From positions 568,109 through 615,036 of the forward strand of contig SCFE01000073.1 in assembly GCA_004352715.1 (NCBI GenBank): a stretch of 46,928 nucleotides of DNA. Reading direction: 5' to 3'. The position numbers and the translations under genes are program-made. Under the pieces are notes generated by a model. That model worked only from the letters and a program-made list of their open reading frames with translations. It searched no databases and had not been told where the DNA came from. The stretch is from Hofstenia miamia (Eukaryota > Xenacoelomorpha > Acoela). This document shows positions 31,961 through 44,034 of this stretch, piece after piece. How positions within the stretch are numbered: the first letter of the stretch is position 1; each line of letters opens with the position of its first letter.

Positions 31961-32088
31961 TAAACTAAGGAGGAAACTATTTTTTTGGGATTTGATATTT
32001 ATTTAGAAACATATCTTTCGTTTTGTATGATAAATATTGGAATTATCTTTGTTCTTTATAATGTGGTATTCATTATTTTAATTTTTTA

Positions 32089-32128
<40 letters not shown>

Positions 32129-32177
32129 TAGCATCGCCAGTGTATTAGAGCAAGAAAATCTACTGTTTTGGTCCGTA

Positions 32178-32778
32178 TGACATGCCAGCAATCACTGTTG
32201 GTAAGTATTTATCAGTATTTGAGCAAGAAATTAGAGTAAACCACACAAGAGAATAATACCGCACATTACATTGAATTAGCAAGAAGTTAGAATAAACATT
32301 AACCATCATAATTTGCCAGTGTGGTAATTGCAAACAAGTGTGAGTAGAAATATTGCGAGCATCGAATTTACATGGCTCCTGCCATCTTTTGAGTAAGACC
32401 AATCCCGTTTACCCTCCAACACTAAGGTGGACCTGCTGCAACTGATAAGTAACCCGAATCCCTCTCCTTACTAGAGAATTTAGTGTGACATAGTCATCTT
32501 GGCGAAAAAATGATTAATTAGAATGATATAGTTTTGAGACAAAGTTGATCGAAACTATAACTTTTATTAACCAAATGCGCAAAAGTTGCCCTATATATAC
32601 AATTAACCAGTAAAATAAATAACAAAATACCAGCTAGGCTGGCTAACAGAAATGCTTACAAATTCAAATTAACTAACTATGTCATGAAACATTACAACTA
32701 AAATGACCAAGCAAAATTTGCACTATTGAATGTATTGCGAATTTACTCCGAATTGATGTTGAATTGAGAACAGTTTAT
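32178..32778 (+). repeat. Dispersed direct repeat, copy A (candidate LTR)
   Basis: Aligns colinearly with 44942-45582, by eye roughly 85% alike. Shared landmarks are GCCAGCAATCACTG at the left, GAATCCCTCTCCTTACT in the middle and GAACAGTTTAT at the right. Copy A lacks a 60 bp segment present in copy B. The pair brackets the minus-strand gypsy gag-pol, which suggests LTRs, but TG...CA ends, a primer-binding site and a polypurine tract were not identified. Confidence 0.85.
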
Positions 32779-32952
32779 GAAATTAAGTTTGATTCTGTGA
32801 ATTGGGGGTTTTGATGCCACATGTCCTCCCAATGCTCCATTGACATTTTAATGTGAAGGTTGTTGGATTAAAATCCTTGTTTCAAAGCCCCTAAAATTCC
32901 TTGGAAATATTGATGATTTCGACACTAAGAAATGCATTTCACCAGCTAACAT

Positions 32953-34176
32953 GTTTTAAGATAGTTGAATTCACACAGAAAGCGAGCGATAAAGCCAATC
33001 TTGAGATTTAAACAAAAGGAAATAAAGGAGGGTATTCAGACAGAGAGATTGCGATATCGCGCTTGTAATTTAAACACATGTTTTAAGATAGCAGCATTCA
33101 CACAGACGGCGTGCGCTTGCTATATTTTTTAACACATGTTTTAAGATAGTTGAATTCACACAGAAAGCGAGCTTGCGATTGCGATAGATTTCTAGCAATG
33201 TATTAATACGAGAGTGTTCACACAGAATGCGAGCTTTTAATTGCTATTAGGAAAATATTCAATAATATTCTCTACACATTTATATTTTATTGCATTTGAG
33301 CGACTCAAAGTGGATAATTTTTAATATGTAAACATTATTACAATTTAATTGATATTTATGTAAATAACTGACTGAAAATCATTTGATACAATGGAATCTA
33401 TGCGATTAGACAGCCTATTAAATTCTTCATTAAAATTATTGTTTTTCTTAAATTATTTAATATTTTGATCAACCTTAATGCAATTTAAATTTTGTGAAAT
33501 TCTAAATTACGGGTGAATTAAAAAACTTTTTCTAATTTAGGCAGATTTTTAAGAATATAAAAATCAAAACATTTTTTATTAATAGCAGTTACAATAGTTC
33601 AACTAGTAACTACTATAAATAAAAAATGTTGTGAACAAAACCTATTTTACAAATACGTTACAATAATACCATTTTTGTGATAATATTAAATAATAATTTG
33701 AAAGTAAATACATTATACGTACTTCGTACAAATTTTTGGCATCAATTTAAATTATTGGGAGATGTCATCGTTAAAAATCAAATTTACAATCTTTTACAAT
33801 CGCGCACTCGCGCGCTTTCTGTGTGAATAGAACTATCTTTAAACATGTGTTAGAAAATATCGCTCGCGCTAGGCTTTAATTGGGATTGCGATAAATCTTT
33901 CTGTGTGAATGCTCTCTCAGTAACTCAACTGTTTAAATCTCTAGCAAGCCCAAGCTCGCACAATCGCGCTGTGTGAACACCCTGGCTTTAATACATTGCT
34001 AGAAAACATCGCAAGCTCAATCGCGCTGTGTGAACACTCTGGCTTTAATACATTGCTAGAAAATATCGCAATCTCTCTGTGTGAATACCCAAGATTTAAA
34101 GCTAGCGCAAGCTCGCTTTCTGTGTGAACGCCAAAAGCTCGCTCTAGCAAGCACAATCTTTCTGTGTGAATGCACC
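32953..34176. mobile_element. Fold-back element with subrepeated inverted arms
   Basis: The left arm (32953-33240) has five direct units of roughly 55-60 bp built on ATTCACACAGAAAGCGAGC; their CACACAG cores start at 32972, 33037 (variant), 33099, 33157 and 33219. The right arm (33795-34176) has seven units in the opposite orientation, with CTGTGTG cores starting at 33819, 33901, 33969, 34026, 34077, 34120 and 34162. Units also share TTTCTAGCAATGTATTAA and ACATGTTTTAAGATAG segments. The 33241-33794 core is AT-rich and non-coding. CTAACAT at 32946-32952 and 34177-34183 is a possible 7 bp target duplication. Confidence 0.8.
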
Positions 34177-34183
34177 CTAACAT

Positions 34184-35504
34184 TTTTAGGATTTTGGTGT
34201 AGTTCCACGTGACTCTGGGCATGTCCTCCTTGCGGGTAAATTGTGTGAAGGTTTCAATTTCCGTTGTCATCAGTTTACCATATCGGATTTATTTTAGGTT
34301 ATGTGTTGATTTGGGCGCAGCCAATGATTGAAATAAGTTGTTTATCTTTCACTGGAATATGTCGTAGTACATGTGGCATAATTTTTGTCCCTTTAGGTCT
34401 ATCATTAGTATCATCTTTGCATCAACGTCCAATGTGCGTTTGCAAGTGATGTGTCAAGCTTCAAATACAGGAAAAAGAAGGTCTTCTGCAGCGACTTGTG
34501 ATGCAAGGTATCTTTGTGGAAAAAGTTATTATTTTGTAAATTAGTTTTCAGTCACCCTATCTTTGTTGTTGACATTGACTCTCACCATCATAATAATCTC
34601 CACTCATTTGGTGACGTAGTAGTATCTAATGCTTTCTTTCCATAGATTTGTCCATACTCCATCATTGGCAATTGCAAATAATGTAAGTGTTTTTAGCTTT
34701 ATACTTTGTATCTTTGCCTTTAATTTGGCAATCTGGTCTTTTATTGGTAGACCTTTTTCATACATTTTTTGGGTGGAATTTTGTATCAATGAAGAGGCAA
34801 TATGTCTGCTCTTTGTCTCTTAGTATTCTGACTTATTCTGTTATGGGTAGTTCTAACTGTGGCTGTTGAGTAAAGAAGATTAATATGAGCCATATTGCTG
34901 ATGTGGTTGTGACTTCTGGTATTTATTTTTTGTTGAAGGTGTCTTCTTTACTTTATACTCAGCTGCCAATTGGATTTTCCTGAGGAGCTCCTCTACCAAT
35001 TGTTTATAGTTCTGTAGGGTCACTTGATGTTGATAGAGGGCCATGTTTCATCATTGTATGTGGTGTTTTTCAGTACCTGTTGTGGATTGCATCAATAGTT
35101 TCCTGTTTTGCTGGAAGGCAAAGTGGCAGCATAGATTGATGAAGGGTTGTGAAGGTTCCTGTTGGATCCAAGATTTCATATGTTTTTGCTTGCAATAGTA
35201 CATCTATTGCAGTGTGTTGCTCTGTTAAAATATGGCACTGTAGTAAAAACTTCTGTGTAGAAATATGTCTATGAGGTTAAGTTTGGAGATGCTAATTTCC
35301 TTTTCGACTTTAGTGCAAGCTAGTCAGATTGCATAAAGATTTTCTAGGTAGCTTTCCATTTCGAAGATATTTTTGGGGAGTTGCTCATTTGTGTCTTCAA
35401 TATATATATATATATATATATATATATNNNNNNNNNNNNNNNNNNNNNNNNNNNNNNNNNNNNNNNNNNNNNNNNNNNNNNNNNNNNNNNNNNNNNNNNN
35501 NNNN

Positions 35505-35539
<35 letters not shown>

Positions 35540-36220
35540 AAGTATCAGGTTTGTCCTCTTTTTTTTCAATATGTATATGAGTATAAAGTTATTCCAATTG
35601 ATGTTGATACAGTCAAGTTAGTTACATGCTTTTTGATTTTTTATTAGTTTAAGCAGATTTTTGAGTAAGAAGTTTGGTCCAAATATTGTATGTAGGGTGT
35701 CTCATATGCATTCTCTAATGAGTCTCTCCAGCATGTATTTGTTGCAGAATATTAGTGTTTTAATTTTTGGACGTTTTTCTGCATCCAATGTGACAAGGAG
35801 AGCATCACAATCTACTTTGTTTTCACCTGTTGATAGGATGTCTGATACTGCTTGTTGGGTTTCATTTGAGAGGTTGCATGTTGCTATATACTGCTTTTTC
35901 TTGTTGCAATGAAGTAGGGGTGTAATAGTTCTCCACTACTTCTGTCATTTTGTTTTTGTATTGGGTAATTTTCTCTAGTTGTCAGCTGCTGCATGTAGAT
36001 GATGTGGAAATACCAATTAGTAGTTCCAATGTAGTTACACTTTTATTGATGCGTACACATTGGATCTTGGGAGGCAAAAACTTCATGTGGGCTTGACTTT
36101 CAGCGTTTATGTCTCTTCATTTGCCCTTTCATGCTCTGGAGAGTCTGACTTCTCTTCATTATCTAAAGACAAAGATGAAATGTTAACTTTGCATTCTTTA
36201 TAATTAATTTTATTTTTAAC
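34184..36220 (-). other. 3' part of the gypsy-like element or its flank, with (TA)n and gap
   Basis: The minus strand is A-rich with short open stretches between stops. One possibility is a decayed third reading frame downstream of the integrase, but I cannot identify a domain. A (TA)n tract holds a 77 N gap (35428-35504). CpG falls from frequent near 34.2-34.6 kb to absent by 36.1 kb. Confidence 0.35.
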
Positions 36221-38150
36221 TTATTGATTTGATTGTGTGCACATTTGTATTGGCAAGGAAGATTTTGGATTGTAAATTTCATCAAAGGATTGTTCTTCAA
36301 CAGGATTCATTCCTGGTGTAAGGCAATGTTCATTGTTTTTTACATTAATTAGTTTGAATTTTTCAAAGTTATTTATTTTAGTATGCTCAATAATTTTTGC
36401 AGTTCTCTTCAGATTTTGAAAATGTGTGATTTTCTTGGTATTGAGTTTATAGCTGTTATGAATTAGGGCCTTTTTAATTGTGAGGGGTCTTTCCCAGACA
36501 TGTGCTAATTGTCTTAATTGCTTTTTGTCTTTAACATCACCTGGCATATATGTGAATATTTTGTTACCAACTTTGTGTGGTTCTCCATATAGTGAATTAT
36601 TGCAGTATCTTTGTTGGTGGATGGCACTTTTCTTTGTGTTTTGGCACATTGTTTTGTGAGTAAGTGTCATTTTTTCAATTAGTTGTTTAATGTATTCATT
36701 GTTGATGTCTAAAGTATTCTCATTATTTCTTTCCACCTACATATGAGGTGATAGTTTTATCAATTTGAGTAATGTGTGGTTTACTCTTTCTACTCCTCTG
36801 CTTTCTTGGGGATGATTTACTGTAGTGTGGCAATGTAGTATTTCTAACCCCTTTGCAATTGTTTGAAATAGAGTGCTTTCAAATTGTTTTTCTTGGTCTG
36901 TGATTAATGTCTCCATCAGACCAAATAATTAAACATATCAGTTGTTTATGATTGCTTCTGCTATGGTTTGAGCTTGTGTTTAGCATAGGTATCATTTTGC
37001 AGTATTTCATGAAATTATCTACCATTACTAATATGTAGGTATATCCTTGGTCATCTTTGGACAGTTGTTCAATGTAGCAGTTTATGATTTGGTTCATCAT
37101 CTCTGCTAATATTTTTTCTAGTTCTGTGCATTCTTCTGGGAACTGATGTTTATTTAGGAGTATGCATGTTTGGCACTTGTTTATAACATCTTCAACCATT
37201 TGTAGAGTATTTTGTTACAAAATGTTGTTGGACTGTTATCTCAGTTTGATATACTCATAAGTGGCTGTTTTCATGGAATTTTTTAACAGCTTCTCTTTTG
37301 TAGTATCCTGGTATTCCTATTGAATTGTAATGAAGACTGTCATTCTGCTAAATTTGGCTATTTCTACTGCAGTTATTTGTTCTTAATCAGTATTGATAGT
37401 TGTGGCAGTATGGGTTGTCCCTTTCTATCTGCATTGATGTCTGGTAGATTTTCATATTGAACTGCTAGCATGAATTTGAAATGTCTCTTTTTACCATCTT
37501 CCTTCTTGAGGTCTCACTGGTATTGTTGTAGGGCTGTCTATAGGTCATTATTGTTATTTAGTTAACCTTTTCAATCTTCAATTGTGAAATTGAAGTCATT
37601 TAGATATTCTATCTAGTGTGTTATTATTGATGACCTATCCCCTGCATATTTTTTCAGCCAGTATAATCTGTTATATGTTTGTAAGAGGAATGTTTCTTCT
37701 CTGATGAGGCAATGGTGGAATTTTTTAATGATTCAACAAGTGGGAGCATTTCCAATTTTTTTGCTCTATAATGTTCTGCTTGTTTTAATTTTCTTGAAAC
37801 CATTGTATAGGTACTTCTTTTCCATTTTTAACTTGACTTAGTGTTGCCCCTATTGTGATGGTACTGTCATCACAGTCAAGAATGAATTTATCATGTGGGG
37901 TTGGTGAGTTCAAAGAAGAGATTTTTTTCATTTTTTTAAAATTATTGAGTTCCTCCTATTCTTTCCAAGTCAATGTGAACACTCTATTTTTTCTTAGTAG
38001 ATTTGACATGTTTGATAGTTTTTCAACCAAATTTGGTAGGAAGATTTGGTAATGATTAATAAAACCTAAGATGCATTACAGGTCTTTTTATTTTTTGCAC
38101 TTTGATGTCTTCTATCATTGATTTTGCAATATCTTTGATTTGTATTTGTT
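36221..38150 (-). pseudogene. Ty3/gypsy-like pol relic (RT end, RNase H, integrase)
   Basis: On the minus strand, in order: an RT thumb/connection segment near 38.0 kb (INHYQIFLPNLVEKL), an RNase H-type start near 37.85 kb (DKFILDCDDSTITIGATLSQ), an integrase zinc-finger end and core at 37199-36879 (CQTCILLNKH; YTYILVMVDNFMKYCKMIPM), and an integrase C-terminal segment with downstream frame at 36736-36221 (PHKVGNKIFTYMPGDV). This order is that of Ty3/gypsy retrotransposons. Stops and frameshifts interrupt it, although the last 171-codon stretch is open. No CpG occurs anywhere in it. Confidence 0.75.
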
Positions 38151-39849
38151 GATGTTGGATTGTTCTTCCCTTTTTTTACTTTTATCTACACATAAATGCT
38201 ACTTAGAATATAAGAAGCTTGTGCAAGTTCTTTTTCATCACTGTACCAAAAAACACTACAATGCCTCTTTTCTGTCACCATTCACAGACCATACTATTAG
38301 TAAATATTCATATAAATTTAACAGAGTGCATTATGCCAATGAAAAAAAAGGAAACAAAATGGAAGCTGCCAGCAAGTTCCTAAAAGAGGTTAAATATTTG
38401 CAAGGAGAAAACAAAGTTAAAAGACAAATGGTGGACATAAATAGAGAATAATGGAAGTATGGACAAACTAAACAATAAATGAACACATGGACAAAACAAG
38501 GAAACTAAACAAAAATAAACCAAAATCTAAATCAAAGTAATAAGGGAAATAGACACTCATTGACACATACTTACTGAGGCATTAAAAACAGCTGGTCAAT
38601 TATCTAAAAATTTTTACAGTTTAGTTACAATATATGAGCATGCATAAAATGTATAAAAATTCCTTCTATGCTGTTAGTTGGTCCTTATGTAGGACAATGC
38701 TCTTTATCATATATTTGATGGTTTCATAGAAATTCAATGTGTTATATAAGTCAGATAATCTATAAGAGTCTGGAGGTTTAAGTGCTATTCTGGTTGTACA
38801 ATGAAATATTAGATGCTATGTAATCTACATAAGGGTGTCTCAATTAATCTAGATTAGAAAAATTTATCTAAGTTTATAATTTGATTAAAAATTACCTTAT
38901 ATATTATTGTCTTATAATATGGATGTATTTTAGAATTGCATAATTTTAAGGGTGTTTTGAATACAATATGCTGAAATAATCCAATAACTTGATGCTATAT
39001 CAAAGATATTCAATGTATCTGGGTCACTGTAATTACAAAAACCACTGAGACTTTTCCCTTTAATTGATGCCTCAATTCTAACATAGAACCTCATTTGTGT
39101 ATTATAAAGTTTTGCAGACTTTCAGGTTCAATATTGTAGTTAAATTGAATGTGTTACCCATATGTTTTTGATTTGCTAATCATTGAATCTAATATCAAAC
39201 TACAGCCCTTTGGGTTCAATTGGAACTTTAGACCTTGTAATATCTTTAGTGTAGATGCTAATTGGGAAACATATAGTTTTAAAAGACTGAGGCAAAGTTA
39301 TGTTACAGAGCATGTCAAGTAGTTTTTTTCAAAGAGTATAGTTTAAAATGATACTTGAGAACAGCATACATTTAGGGCACCATTTGGTGTTTAGTATTGT
39401 GAATATTAATTATATTTTATAGGCAAGCTGATAGTAATATATGTTTCCTATTTGAATCCTGCCTCTTTGGTAATTAAATATAATAATTTCATTGGTCTTA
39501 AATTTACATTATTTTTCCAAATTGCATTGTTAATTGCATTTTGAATTGTATTGCTTACTGGTAGAGGCAGGTAATACTGTATTTGATGTAATAACTTTGT
39601 CAATAATAGAACATTACATGCCTTAGCTGTACCATATAATTACATTTTGCCTCTTCCAATAAAATTGATTAACAATTTATTACCTTTTATTAATAAATCC
39701 ATATTAATAGTGTTATTACCAAATATTTTAGGCCCTACACCTATTGAAATGATTTCTTCATGATTTTCTGAACACTCATTTGACTGCTGTTTTGCCAAGT
39801 TTATGCCTGTATAGATAATTTTCACTGATTAATTTTGAGACCACTTACC

Positions 39850-40460
39850 CCACTAAGCTAGACCAGGTGTTCAAATAGGGAATTTGGGGTTGCTTGTGAA
39901 GATGCTGAAAATGGTGATGTCATCAGCAAATGTCAGGTATTTTATGTGTATGTTCAAATATCTGAAACTTTAAATTTGATTTGAAAATCTGATTTAATTC
40001 AGTAAGGGTTCTACTGCAAAATTAAATAGTATGCATGACAAGGGGCATCCCTGTCAGACACCCCCTTGTACATTTATTGCAGGTGACAGAAAACCATTGA
40101 TACAAATGTAGGATTTATTATTTTTATAAAGTGTTCTGATTAATTTCAAAATAAACTCTGGTAATCCCAGGTTTGATAATATTTGAAATAAGTAATTATG
40201 ATCAATAGAATCATATGCTTTGTTTAAAATAATGTTTAGTATTCTTATGTTGATGCTATTTGCTTTGCATATTTCTATGATACATTGAAGGGTAGAGATA
40301 TTAAGGGAGGAATTTCTTGCTTTTATAAAGCCAGTCTGTGTCACATGTAAATATATTTGTGCTAATAGTCCAAGTTGGTTGTTCAAAATGTGTGAAATAA
40401 TTTTATGACCCATGTTTAATAAGGAGATTGGTCTAGAGGATTTGGGTTCCCCCAAATCCT
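39850..40460 (-). pseudogene. LINE reverse transcriptase relic
   Basis: Reads SSRPISLLNMGHKIISHIL, QTGFIKARNSS, ILNKAYDSIDHNYLFQIL, KNNKSYICINGFLSPAI, then GV-stop-QGCPLSCILFNFA and LTFADDITIF, matching conserved RT blocks of L1-like LINEs in order. The FADD active site is at 39930-39919. The stop at 40056-40054 is TGA where the family has Arg (GVRQG), as expected from CGA to TGA decay. The first catalytic Asp region reads ILNKAYD. Confidence 0.85.
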
Positions 40461-41433
40461 TGCCCTTTTTCAGTATTAGTTTGATAATTACATATGATAT
40501 ACTATGTGAAATAATCTGGAGTGAAAAATTGAAAGGATTAATAATTGAAAATAAAGCACTAAAATGGCTTGAAATGTTTTGTAGAAGGTAGCATTAAGGC
40601 CATTGAGTCCTAGACAATTCTTTAGTTTATTTATTTCTTTTAAAATCTAATCATTGGAAATGCTAGGATTTAAATCAGCACTTTCATCAAGGGACATTTT
40701 TGGGAATATCAAATTGTTGTTTTCTGTTTCTAGATTAATTTTTTGTAATGATTTTTGTAGAAATCCATTAATGTACTGATAATATCCTCATGATTGTATT
40801 ATTGCTTAATCTTACATACTCAATATTTAGATTTTTCATTGATTTGTTGACATAGTTTTCAATGTCCTTAGTGCTACCTTCATCAATTTCATATTTAATA
40901 TTTCTGATGTATTCATCTTTGGCTATCTCATTAGTTATGTTGCAAATTTCAGTTTCATAAGACTTCCTAAGTAGTTCATAATCATATATATCTGGGGTTA
41001 AGTTGTCACTCACAGAACCTGATTTTATAAAAGCAATTATTTCCAATAGTTTTACCCTTACTTTCATGATTGACCACTTGCTTTGGATATTTGAAATATT
41101 TGTATCATGTTAAAATAATTTAATTAGATTAGAAATATCACCCTTGTTGTTTCTATGGAGATTGATTTCATCTGCCAAGCACCTGGACCAGTGGTTTGTT
41201 TAGTTTCAAAGGTGGTTAGTAGGGGTTTATGGTCTGAGGTTTCAATTGATAATACCTTTGAATGTATAGTACATAGGTTGTTGCTTGCAAAAAGTGATAT
41301 ATCCTTGATGAATACCTGTTAATAGTATTAAAATATGCATGTGATAGATTTTAGGTATTTGCAGCAGTATCTAAAAGATTAAATTTAGTAAGACAGTTAT
41401 TACTTTAATAATTGTTTCTTGTTAGTGATAAAT

Positions 41434-41900
41434 TTACATTAGAAATAGAATTGTATTGTTGACATCTTCTTTCAGATAATAGCAATTCAAGTCTCCTGCA
41501 CTAAGTAAAGATTTAAAATTAAAAGTTTTTAGTGACTTGGTAATAAAATTTGTTTTGTCTTTATATTTTTCTGTCTCTAAATAGTGGTTAATAATGCACA
41601 AATCATTTTGTTTTTGGTAGAAAATTTCTGCTGTGAGGCATTTGTGTTTTAAAACTAAAAGTGGGTCATTTTTGTTCCACAGGGAAATTAGCCCACCTTT
41701 TCTAGTTGTTGTCTTTTTATTGATGAAAAAGTCATAACATTTTTTCTCAAAATATGTTTTTGTATTTGTACAAATTTCAGATATTTTAGTGTCTTGGAAC
41801 AATAATAGTCTGGTTTGAATAAATTCAGGTATTCAATAATTTTTATTAATTTCCCTAGTGAAGTTAAACCATTAACATTATAATTTACTATCTTAGGCAT
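41434..41900 (-). pseudogene. LINE APE-type endonuclease relic
   Basis: Starts MPKIVNYNVNGLTSLGKLIK, the usual N/VNG start of LINE endonucleases, with EYLNLFKPDY following. After a frameshift it continues through KKCYDFF, GGLISLWNKND and LSAGDLNCYYLKED, the last corresponding to the GDFN motif. Part of the LINE at 38165-42560. Confidence 0.75.
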
Positions 41901-42599
41901 TTTAAATACAAAAAGTCCAAAGGCAAGCTGCTGTAAAGTGAAGTGGTTTATTTGGCTAGGTTACTTAGTGCAGAAGGGTTCAGTATAGGAGGGTTTTCTA
42001 CAATGTGTAAGGGTTTGGGATATAAAAGTCCTAATGGCATCTAAGTGCAGGCCACGACTTTGGTCTGGGTGTGAAAACTTTCATCTTCTTTGGGGTTGTA
42101 AAGATGTTGTCACTGTTCTGGTGGTACCTTTGGGCTCAGGTTTGGGAGGGGGGTAGACACAACTTTTGGAGTTTGGGTTGGGATAGCTCAAATGGTGTCC
42201 ACCTACAGCAATGGTTCGTTGTGAATGGTTGTAGCTTTGGCTTTATCCAGTTTTTTCTCTAGCTCTTTCATTTTATCTGCTAAATGAGCAGCTTTGTAGG
42301 AGTCCTATATGTTGTTATGTAGGTCTTCTTCTTTAATCTGTTTATCTTGGTTGTTTATTATCAGTAGTAGAGCATTTGACTTCCTTACACATTTTTCAAG
42401 AGTGATTCTGGTGATCATTTGTTGTTTCAGACAGATGGAGATGTGCTTTAGGCTATTGTTAAGTATAGCTGTGATTCCCTTTCCTTCTGTTATTAATGAG
42501 ATGTTGTTGAGTAACACTATTTTTGATTGTGGGATTCCCTTATTTCCTGTTATTATATAATCTCACTTGATTGTGATTTCTGTTTTGATTTTGACCAAT

Positions 42600-43600
42600 T
42601 TCCAGTTGTGCATGTCCTTATTGACTGCACTGCTTGCATTGGATTTTCTGTTTGTCAATGGGTAATTTATTGAATGCAGATTGAGTTGCTTTTGAAGAAT
42701 GTTGGCTTTTGAGTGTTAGTTGTTTTCCATTTGTCTATTTACATATTCACTGTTCTCTATACTTAGTTGAATTAAGACACATTTTTTATTAGTGTTTCCA
42801 TATCATCATCTATATATCACATTTGTTTTCAAATATTCTTCTAATGTTATCTGGCAATCTATTGTGAATAAATGAGTACAACTCTTGTTAGTAATAGTAG
42901 CAGTCTATCAACTTCAGAGATAAAGTTAATTATGTTGTCATCTTTGTGTGAATTTGCAGTTGTATAGCTGCATTCTATATTGCTTTCTTGTATTGTCATT
43001 GTTGAAATGGACTGCTAGAGCATTTGTAAGCTTGTTGTAAACTGTTTTATTTTCTGCATCTAGGTTAAGGCATGCTAGTAATGCTCTCCCTCTCAGAAAT
43101 AATGGTAATTGAGTTCCATTTTACTGTAGAAGGTAAATTTCAAAGAGCACAAGCCATTCTCAGAAAGTTTGTCCTTTCATGTCAAATTTTCCCATGTAGA
43201 ATTGCAGAGGTCATGTCATTTTCATATCCATGTTAGGAGGGTTATCTGGTAACATTGACACTCATTTTTTGTTTTTGTGTCAAACATTTGTTGTGGTGTT
43301 GGCATTGGGGATGTTGCTAGGTTTACAACACTGGTGGCTTGGGTTGCAGTTTGACTTTCATTTTTTTCATTAGTGTATTTATTAATGCTAGAATATCAAC
43401 ATTGAAATCATTCAATTTCTCTTGAGTTCATTGCTCTTGTTCAAAGAGTCTATTATTGTTATATTCTATGGACACTGACTTTGTATCAAGAGGCAGACTT
43501 GCATGTGAGGAAGACAAAGTTAATAAGCAATTTTCCAATGTTGGTAATTTTATTCCAGGACAATTTTAATAAGTTCAGCTTTTTTCAGGCCATTTAAGAA
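42600..43600 (-). pseudogene. Gypsy-like gag relic
   Basis: The minus strand from 43.6 to 42.6 kb contains TFLNGLKKAELIKI, then MLPDNPPNMDMKM near 43.25 kb, LPLFLRGRALLACLNLDAEN, LTNALAVHFN and RKQYRMQLYNCKFT. This pattern is typical of Ty3/gypsy capsid proteins. A degraded zinc-knuckle-like CKQCSQ-GHAQ lies near 42.65 kb. Stops are frequent. It is separated from pol by the LINE. Confidence 0.65.
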
Positions 43601-44034
43601 AGTGGTCTTAAATGCAATTGACACTTTTCTTTTAATCATTAATGTAGAAGGAAATGGTTTGGTATTACTAGGAGTTGTGGCAGGTATATCCTTAGATCAG
43701 GGGGTAATTAATTCACCAAAAAGAAATTAATTACTGTTTTAGATTTGCTTAATACACATGTTTTCAAAATTTCTAGTTGGTATAATAGATATAAGAATAA
43801 TATACTTTTTAGCAGTAATATAACCAATTGTCTTTTGTATTCACACATGGAGAATGTTTGGCAATACTTTTCCTAGTTTTAATCTTTATGTATAATTGAG
43901 TTACTGTCTTTGGTTAAAGAAATAAACAATTTTGTCTTTATAAAGTAAACTAAGATGAAGTAATTAGATTATTTGAAGTTTGATTCTTTACACTGTCTTT
44001 GGTAACCCTCTAACATCACCAGTATATCAGTGTA

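Larger units (their letters stand above)
38165..42560 (-). mobile_element. L1/Tx1-like LINE inserted between gypsy gag and pol
   Basis: The minus strand carries a possible ORF1 with coiled-coil character (42560-42100, DKMKELEKKLDKAKA), an APE-type endonuclease (41900-41434) and a reverse transcriptase (about 40460-39850). The T-rich stretch on the plus strand near 38161-38185 may be the poly(A) tail. Gypsy gag lies on its 5' side and gypsy RT directly on its 3' side. The exact 5' boundary is uncertain. Confidence 0.65.

Noticed and set aside
32953-34176. CRISPR-like array because of regularly repeated CACACAG units
   Set aside because: Units change orientation between arms, spacing is irregular, the intervening sequence is itself repeated, and the host is an animal.
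34604-34869. Overlapping small frames on both strands
   Set aside because: Short, mutually overlapping, no domain, within decayed retroelement sequence.
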